Source: Acaryochloris sp. CRU_2_0
GTDB lineage: Bacteria; Cyanobacteriota; Cyanobacteriia; Thermosynechococcales; Thermosynechococcaceae
Reading direction: 5' to 3'
NCBI GenBank assembly: GCA_012034865.1
Contig: JAAUOM010000044.1
Span: 1 to 32,247, forward strand
DNA: 32,247 bases
The position numbers were made by a program, and so were the translations under genes. Below the pieces are notes generated by a model. The model had not been told where the DNA came from. It worked only from the letters and a program-made list of their open reading frames with translations, and did not search any database. Shown here in pieces: positions 27,014 to 32,247 of this stretch; positions within the stretch are counted from its first letter, which is position 1, and every line of letters begins with the position of its first letter.

Positions 27014-27922
27014 TTAGTCTCCTGAGATGCGAGTGCGGAATTTAGCTAGGAGTAGGGCTGCGATCGCCACCCCCACAATCAAGACCAAAAACGTGACCAC
27101 CACTAAGGCCGCGCCATAGCCAAAATCGAGGTAGCGCATTACCGTTGCATAAATATAGAGCGACACCATTTCCGTCGCCCCCGCAGGTCCGCCTTCCGTC
27201 ATTACCTTAATCAGATCAAAGACCCCAAAGGACTGAGCAAATCGGAACAGCACCGCAATTAAAATTTGAGGCATCAACAAGGGCAACGTAATTTGCCGGA
27301 AACTCTGCCAAGGGGAAGCCCCATCCATGGCATGGGCTTCATATAAATCTTGAGGGATAGATTGCAAACCTGCGAGGAGCAAGATGGCCACAAACGAGGT
27401 CGTTTTCCAAATATCGGCGGCAATCGTTGCCAACAGCGCTAAAGTGGGCTCTCCTAGCCAATTGGCAGGAACCTCAATCAGATGCAGGCGCATCAAGATA
27501 TCGTTGAAGACTCCATACTGATCATTAAAAATCCAGGTCCAGCTTAGACCTATCAGTGCCGTCGGTAAGGCCCAGGGCAAAATGGCAATGGTGCGAGCCA
27601 ACCCTCTCCCTCGGAAAGATTGGTTGAGAACCAAGGCCACCCCCATCCCTAAAATGAGTTCGACCGTGACTGCGATCGCTGTAAAAAAAGCTGTATTTCC
27701 CAGACTTTGCCAAAATCGGCCATCTCCCATCATCCGACTATAGTTGCCAACACCCGTAAAGACAGGCTTTAGATTCGTCCCCAAATTTTTGGTCAATAAA
27801 CTCAACCAAAACGCCCGACCGATGGGATAGGCAAAGACGATCAACAATAAGATCAATGCAGGGGCAACGAACAACCAACCCGTTCGCTGTTCCCTATCAT
27901 GAAGAGTGTTGGCTTTGAACAT
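27014..27922 (-). CDS. Sugar ABC transporter permease, MalF family
   Basis: The 302-residue protein starts at ATG 27922; a TTG at 27928 is possible. It has an N-terminal hydrophobic helix (TGWLFVAPALILLLIVFAYP) and five further helices. Its EAA loop reads YEAHAMDGASPWQSFRQITL (residues about 204-223), typical of MalF/MsmF proteins. A conserved block ILPWALPTALIGLSWTWIFN supports the family. It pairs with MalG to make the membrane channel; the substrate-binding protein is encoded 2 kb away, beyond an oppositely oriented kinase gene. The ATPase partner is absent from the window. An imperfect-spacer palindrome lies 40 bp upstream. Confidence 0.92.
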   Translation of the reverse strand: MFKANTLHDREQRTGWLFVAPALILLLIVFAYPIGRAFWLSLLTKNLGTNLKPVFTGVGNYSRMMGDGRFWQSLGNTAFFTAIAVTVELILGMGVALVLNQSFRGRGLARTIAILPWALPTALIGLSWTWIFNDQYGVFNDILMRLHLIEVPANWLGEPTLALLATIAADIWKTTSFVAILLLAGLQSIPQDLYEAHAMDGASPWQSFRQITLPLLMPQILIAVLFRFAQSFGVFDLIKVMTEGGPAGATEMVSLYIYATVMRYLDFGYGAALVVVTFLVLIVGVAIAALLLAKFRTRISGD

Positions 27923-27961
27923 ACACAATTTCGACCACTATTCTTAGAGTCTTGTCTTAAC

Positions 27962-27980
27962 TCCACTCTAGAATAGTGGA
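27962..27980. promoter_or_regulatory. Inverted repeat upstream of the permease operon
   Basis: TCCACT (27962-27967) and AGTGGA (27975-27980) are perfect arms around the 7-base spacer CTAGAAT. They lie about 40 bp upstream of the MalF-like start and about 130 bp upstream of the kinase start. The size and place fit an operator for a sugar-responsive repressor. That is inference. Confidence 0.35.
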
Positions 27981-28111
27981 TGATGTCCCTTGCGATTCTG
28001 GGACGACGCCCCCCCTTTTAGTTAAAAAACTTGAAGTTCCCACACTCATTTTTTGATCATTCAAAGCTAAAGTGGGCTAGATAGCCCTTGATCCCTGCTT
28101 GTCAGTTTGTA

Positions 28112-29986
28112 ATGCGCTGCTGCCTCAATCCTGATTGTGAAAAGCCCTTCAACCCTGACACCCACAAGCATTGTCAGCAATGTGGTTCTCGTTTAATTGA
28201 TTTATTGAGCGATCGCTTTAAGGTTCTCAAACCCTTGGATCGCGGTGGATTTGGCAAGATCTACTTAGCTGAAGATACCCACAATCACCACCAACACTGT
28301 GTCATCAAACAACTCGCCTATCAATCCCAAGGCACTTGGGCGATTCAACGGGCAGAAGAACTCTTTACTCAAGAAGCACAACAGCTTCACCAGTTGGGAC
28401 AGCACCCTCAAATCCCTTCCCTGTATGCCTATTTCACCGAGAGCGCCAATCTGTACCTGGCTCAGGAATTTATTGAAGGCCATACCCTTCTTAAGGAACT
28501 TCAGCAAAAGGGACTCTTCAGCGAAACTCAAATTCGGGAATTATTGTTGAATATTCTACCAGTATTGCGGGATATCCATGTCCAAGGGGTGATTCACCGC
28601 GATCTGAAGCCAGAAAATATCATGCGTAAACAGGAAGATGGCACCCTTGTTTTAATCGATTTTGGGGTATCCAGAAGGTTTACAGAATCTGTGTTGACCA
28701 AAACCGGGACAACCCTTGGATCTCAAGGTTATGCAGCCCTAGAACAAATGCAAGCGGGTAAGTCGATTCCAGCTAGCGATCTATTTAGCTTAGGGGTGTC
28801 CTGTTTTCAACTGATGACCAATAAGGTTCCCTATACCCTCTTTTTGCAGTATGGCTATAGCTGGATCAGCCAATGGAACCAACACCTGAAAACACCAATT
28901 AGCGATCATCTCAGGACTGTTTTAGGTAAGCTTTTGCAGAATGATTTGCGGTTGCGATATGGCTCTGCCGCCTCTGTACTCGCAGATTTACAAACTCGAC
29001 ACGTTGTGGATATCCCAACAGTCTCAGCTCCAAATACCCTCTCTCAGTTATCCGTTGCTCCCACCACCCTGGTCAGTAGTCAACCCCACAATCAACCCGC
29101 ACCCCTTAGCTCTAAAACCCTTCTGTCTGCTCAACAGCCTGTACTCCACTCCTTCAAGTTTGAGGTGATTACGATGAATCCTCAAGGAGAGGTGATCAAG
29201 CGGGTGCCTAAAGTCGCTGAGGGTTTTCATGAAACTCTTAGTGAGGGTGTCCAATTGGAGATGGTCTCTATCCCAAGTGGACGGTTCATGATGGGATCTC
29301 CCTCTCAAGAGTTGGATCGAGATATCAGTGAGGGTCCCTATCATGCTGTTGAGATTGCTGCCTTTTTTATGGGGAAGTATGAAATCACGCAACTGCAATG
29401 GCGAGCGGTTTCCACCTGGCCTAAAGTCACTCACGATCTCCATTATGATCCCTCTAAATTCAAGGGTGCCAACTATCCCGTCGAGCAAGTGTCTTGGCTA
29501 GATGCCATTGAATTTTGTGCTCGCTTATCCCAGCAAATGGGTCGAGACTATCGCTTACCCAGTGAAGCGGAGTGGGAGTATGCCTGTCGGGCAGGAACTG
29601 TGACGCCCTTCGCTTATGGCTCCACCATTACATCGGAGCAGGCCAATTACCAAGGCCAATTTTCCTACGGTTCTGGATCCAAAGGGGTGTATCGGCAATC
29701 CACAACCCCTGTGGGTCGATTTCCTGCTAATGCCTTTGGCTTATACGATATGCACGGCAATGTCTACGAATGGTGTTTAGATTGTTGGCACAAAAACTAT
29801 GACGGTGCCCCCACAGATGGCCGCCCTTGGCTGACTTCTAAAGAGACCGATCCGCGTGTCCTCAGAGGCGGATCCTGGTATAACAAGCCCCGCTATTGCC
29901 GTGCTGCTAATCGCAGTCGCTATGCTCCTCATAACCGCATCAATGATATTGGGTTTCGCGTAGCGTTAACCCTTTTGCCTCTATGA
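28112..29986 (+). CDS. Zinc-ribbon Ser/Thr protein kinase fused to a formylglycine-generating-enzyme fold
   Basis: From ATG 28112 it has 624 residues; a TTG at 28088 is less likely. A four-Cys zinc ribbon (MRCCLNPDCEKPF, then HCQQCGSRL) opens the protein. The Hanks kinase (about 34-300) is complete: LDRGGFGKIYLAED, Lys in HCVIKQLA, VIHRDLKPENIM and VLIDFGVSRR. A Pro/Ser-rich linker leads to a C-terminal FGE-sulfatase domain (about 390-624): VSIPSGRFMMGSPSQ, YRLPSEAEWEYACRAGT, LYDMHGNVYEWCLDCW, RVLRGGSW, IGFRVAL. The Cys expected in true FGE after GGSW is replaced (GGSWYNKPRYC), so oxidase activity is unlikely; it more probably binds a ligand. The last 40 residues resemble a diversity-generating-retroelement variable region. 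The gene sits on the opposite strand to the sugar transporter genes and splits them. Confidence 0.9.
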   Translation: MRCCLNPDCEKPFNPDTHKHCQQCGSRLIDLLSDRFKVLKPLDRGGFGKIYLAEDTHNHHQHCVIKQLAYQSQGTWAIQRAEELFTQEAQQLHQLGQHPQIPSLYAYFTESANLYLAQEFIEGHTLLKELQQKGLFSETQIRELLLNILPVLRDIHVQGVIHRDLKPENIMRKQEDGTLVLIDFGVSRRFTESVLTKTGTTLGSQGYAALEQMQAGKSIPASDLFSLGVSCFQLMTNKVPYTLFLQYGYSWISQWNQHLKTPISDHLRTVLGKLLQNDLRLRYGSAASVLADLQTRHVVDIPTVSAPNTLSQLSVAPTTLVSSQPHNQPAPLSSKTLLSAQQPVLHSFKFEVITMNPQGEVIKRVPKVAEGFHETLSEGVQLEMVSIPSGRFMMGSPSQELDRDISEGPYHAVEIAAFFMGKYEITQLQWRAVSTWPKVTHDLHYDPSKFKGANYPVEQVSWLDAIEFCARLSQQMGRDYRLPSEAEWEYACRAGTVTPFAYGSTITSEQANYQGQFSYGSGSKGVYRQSTTPVGRFPANAFGLYDMHGNVYEWCLDCWHKNYDGAPTDGRPWLTSKETDPRVLRGGSWYNKPRYCRAANRSRYAPHNRINDIGFRVALTLLPL

Positions 29987-30009
29987 GGCCGAGAGGAATT
30001 TCGATATGG

Positions 30010-31313
30010 TTAGGTTTTTAATAAGTTTCGGGTCTCTTGAGCGGCAGATTGCATCGCTTGAGCAGGAGTTTTTCGTCCCGTTAGGGCTGCACTGAGATAC
30101 CGTTGCAGAATATCCGATGCCTGCGCATATTGGGCAATGGGGGGACGCAGGACAGAGTTAGCAATCACTTTTTCCAAAGCAGGCAAGTACTCATACTCAG
30201 CGACTAAAGTGGGATCGGTAAATAGGGCTTTGCGACTGGGTACAAACCCGGAGGCGAGGATGAATTTGCGTTGAGCTTCTGTACTACTAAAATACTGAAC
30301 GGCGCGCCAAGCTGCATCGGCATGGTGGGTTGTTTTGGCAATACCGATGCCCCATCCTCCCTGGCAAGCTCCACTCTCAAACCCTGGGGCATGAACCATG
30401 GGCTTAATACCAAATTTGCCTTGAACCGTAGAGTTGGGTTCAGTATTACCCAGTTTCCATGCGTAGGGCCAGTTACGCATAAAGACAGCATTGCCGCTTT
30501 CAAACTGAAGCCGTACCTCTTCTTCTGCATAGGCGGTGGTACCGGGGGGTGAAATCTTATCGGTCAGCGTAGTTTGCAAAAATTTCAAGGCGGAGATCGC
30601 ATCTGCCGTATCCAGGCCCACTTCTTTGGTCTCAGGATTAATCCAATACCCACCAAAGCCTTCTAGCAGCTCCACAAATAGGGCAGCAGCCCCTTCGTAC
30701 TGTTGTCCCTGCCACAGATACCCCCATTTGGCTTTGCCCTGAGCTTGCAGCGCCTGAGAGATTTTGATCAACTCAGCGGTAGTTTCAGGCGGGTCAAAGC
30801 CGGCTGCCTTCAGTAAATCCTGACGATAGTAGAGCATCCCGCCATCGGAGCGAAAGGGCATACGGTATAACCCCCCTGCGTAGCGCCCGCCATCCACATC
30901 CCCTGCCATAAACTCGGATAATTCCGTGTCTGTGATCCGATTCGATAAATCCAGTAACCAGCCCGCTGCTGCGAATTTGGGTACCCAGATGATATCCATA
31001 TAGATCAAGTCGTAGGGAGAATCTCCCAACAAAAAGAGGTAGTGTACAGGTCTTCGCGCAAATCTGTGGCATTGGGGCCTTCAATGAGGTCGATTTTGAT
31101 GTCGGGGTTGGCGGCCTCAAAGTCATCGACAATGAGCTGCCAATTGGGAATTTCCTGACCCTGGAGCATCATCGTTAAATGTACAGGCTGCTGCGCCCAT
31201 ACCCAATAGCTGACTAGGATGCTGAGACAAACCAATACACTCAACAGGATTAATCGCAGTCGTTTCGACAAGTGCTTAAAGGGATTGGGGGGTCGCCAGG
31301 ATTGCGATCGCAT
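30010..31313 (-). pseudogene. Sugar ABC transporter substrate-binding protein, frameshifted
   Basis: The first part, from ATG 31313 with AGAGGTGA nearby, has a signal/anchor segment (LRLILLSVLVCLSILVSYWV), then the start of a family-1 binding protein (VHLTMMLQGQEIPNWQLIVD, then ANPDIKIDLIEGP). It ends in the wrong frame after LREDLYTTSF. The second part resumes LLGDSPYDLIYMDIIWVPKF and runs to 30010, with the usual YTPD-lobe features: MPFRSDGGMLYYRQDLL, ESGNAVFMRNWPYAWKL, GGWGIGIAKTTHHADAAW. The joint is a T5 run (plus strand A5 at 31031-31035); one extra T restores the frame, giving FLLGD. It is the partner of the MalF/MalG-like permeases. Uncertain whether the gene is really dead or the base was missed in sequencing. 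Confidence 0.85.
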
Positions 31314-31454
31314 ACACATCACCTCTTGTTGATAAACCACTGAGCAGGGATTTTCCTCACTCTAGATCCCCGTTGGTGAAAAATCAAAATCTGCGAGTGG
31401 GCAGGGAGTCTGCCAGGGCTTAAGGTAAAGAAGGGAAAATCTGAATCAACCGCG

Positions 31455-31534
31455 ATGACGTACTCAATGACCCCAGAGATGGCCGCTAATCTGCACCAAC
31501 CAAATCAAGCAGAACCATTACCGACGATCAAGTT
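31455..31534 (+). other. Displaced 5' coding segment of the miaE-like gene
   Basis: An ATG at 31455 opens a frame that would encode MTYSMTPEMAANLHQ and then PLPTIKF. Frame two resumes with LQQPTRSDWIEEALSNLD. In homologous proteins a TIKFLQQPT-type join is expected (from memory). The join is a T4 run (31533-31536); one additional T would fuse both parts. So this segment is probably the true N terminus of the hydroxylase gene. Confidence 0.6.
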
Positions 31535-32101
31535 TTGCAGCAACCGACGCGCTCGGACTGGATCGAAGAAGCCCTCTCTAATTTAGATACCATTCTGCTG
31601 GATCACTCCCACTGTGAACGCAAGGCGGCTGGGGTAGCGGTGAATCTGATGTTTCGCTATCCGTCCTTTACCAAATTGGTACGAATGCTGACGGCGATCG
31701 CCCAAGAAGAACTGGAGCATTTTGAACTCGTCAACCAATGGCTGGAGCGGCGGCAAATCCCCCTGGCTCCCTTACCTGCCCCTCCCTATGGCGCTCAACT
31801 CAATGCCCAAATTCGACGACAAGAACCGGAACGGTTGTTAGATATGTTGTTGGTCTGTGGTTTAATTGAAGCCCGCAGCCATGAGCGCTTAGGACTGTTA
31901 GCCCAGCACATCCGGGATCCTGAGCTGGCCAAGTTTTATCGCAGCTTAATGGCCTCGGAAGCCCGCCACTATGGTGCTTATTGGCTATTGGCAACTACCT
32001 ATTGTGAAGAGGAGGCGGTCAACACCCGTCTTCAAGAGCTGGCCACGCTTGAAAGTCAGATCCTGTCCACGCCCTATCCTCAACCTCGGATTCATAGCTA
32101 A
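31535..32101 (+). CDS. miaE: MiaE-like tRNA 2-methylthio-N6-isopentenyladenosine hydroxylase
   Basis: A ferritin-like diiron enzyme that hydroxylates the isopentenyl side chain of ms2i6A37 in tRNA. The readable part has 188 residues from a TTG at 31535, which lacks a ribosome site. Diiron ligands fit the family: Glu in HCERKAAGVA, Glu and His in AQEELEHFELV, Glu and His in EARSHERLGLL, and Glu and His in MASEARHYGAYW. The true start is probably ATG 31455, with one base missing in a T run at 31533-31536. If the sequence is right, translation from the TTG would still give all metal ligands. It lies divergently from the substrate-binding-protein gene and overlaps a minus-strand gene at its 3' end. 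Confidence 0.9.
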   Translation: MQQPTRSDWIEEALSNLDTILLDHSHCERKAAGVAVNLMFRYPSFTKLVRMLTAIAQEELEHFELVNQWLERRQIPLAPLPAPPYGAQLNAQIRRQEPERLLDMLLVCGLIEARSHERLGLLAQHIRDPELAKFYRSLMASEARHYGAYWLLATTYCEEEAVNTRLQELATLESQILSTPYPQPRIHS

Positions 32102-32247
32102 TGCAGGAGAAATTCCGCGAGGCGTTGCTGAATGAAGGTATGAATCAGGCGGGAACGGGCACATCCCAAAATTTTAGGTAGTGAAGTAGCAATCGAATCG
32201 AGTGTGCTAGCATTTCTGCGGACTTGGAATAACAAAGTGTCTTGCGA
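32098..32247 (-). CDS. Partial gene at the window edge (C terminus)
   Basis: The minus-strand frame is open from the edge to TAG at 32098-32100: 49 codons with no stop. The end reads LIHTFIQQRLAEFLLH, with an Arg- and Leu-rich region before it (LPKILGCARSRL). This looks like the C-terminal helix of a real protein, but the family cannot be named from so little. Its stop overlaps the miaE stop by 3 bp, so the genes converge. Confidence 0.45.
   Translation of the reverse strand, partial: SQDTLLFQVRRNASTLDSIATSLPKILGCARSRLIHTFIQQRLAEFLLH

Noticed and set aside
28112..29986. C-terminal domain as active formylglycine-generating enzyme
   Set aside because: The first catalytic Cys after GGS(W/Y) is absent; only the later Cys remains.
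31400..31414. GGCAG/CTGCC palindrome upstream of miaE
   Set aside because: Five-base arms are likely by chance in an interval of this size.

Overview
The window looks like cyanobacterial chromosome of moderate GC. The octamer GCGATCGC (HIP1) recurs inside genes, for example at 1621-1628 and 18913-18920. The gene families (GIY-YIG protein, DUF4168 secreted protein, zinc-ribbon Ser/Thr kinase, MiaE-like hydroxylase, Gap1-type GAPDH) also fit. An Acaryochloris- or Leptolyngbya-like genome is a guess, not a demonstrated assignment. No rRNA, tRNA or CRISPR array was seen.

Layout. 1-1472 is mostly decayed DNA. It holds one small secreted-protein gene (369-644, minus), a 17-bp inverted-repeat pair (801-817/1189-1205) and what looks like the orphan right end and omegaRNA of an IS200/IS605-type transposon (about 965-1116). 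acnB follows (1473-4070), then a GIY-YIG protein. Next comes a tight five-gene operon (5024-10182) matching the uncharacterised STM4015-STM4014-STM4013-STM4012-STM4011 cassette: LRR-like protein, ATP-grasp-like protein, sulfatase-superfamily hydrolase and two radical SAM enzymes. It is the best candidate here for an undescribed biosynthetic system. It converges on gap1 (10186-11226, minus).

11227-15130 holds a MITE-like repeat and a very large fusion: nucleotide-transporter-like membrane domain, HEAT repeats and a cyclic-nucleotide-binding fold. RNase Z, a Pro-rich lipoprotein and a DUF4168 exported protein follow, then a two-component pair whose kinase is split by an apparent one-base deletion. 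On the minus strand are an ABC-2 permease without an adjacent ATPase and an N-acetylmuramoyl-L-alanine amidase.

23189-25152 carries two adjacent genes with more AGA/AGG arginine codons than their neighbours. Both have an N-terminal FSQVP motif like that of DUF4157-type cargo of extracellular contractile injection systems. The first is a papain-like cysteine peptidase and the second is unknown. The right part has a secreted Mn-type superoxide dismutase, MalG- and MalF-like sugar permeases, a plus-strand kinase fused to a formylglycine-generating-enzyme fold, the substrate-binding protein (frameshifted), a MiaE-like hydroxylase (apparently frameshifted near its start) and a partial gene at the edge.

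Three genes in the right half (kinase, substrate-binding protein, miaE) each show the same defect, one missing base. This means either sequencing indels or real decay and should be settled before functions are inferred. The kinase-FGE protein ends in a segment whose codons look like those of a diversity-generating-retroelement variable region.
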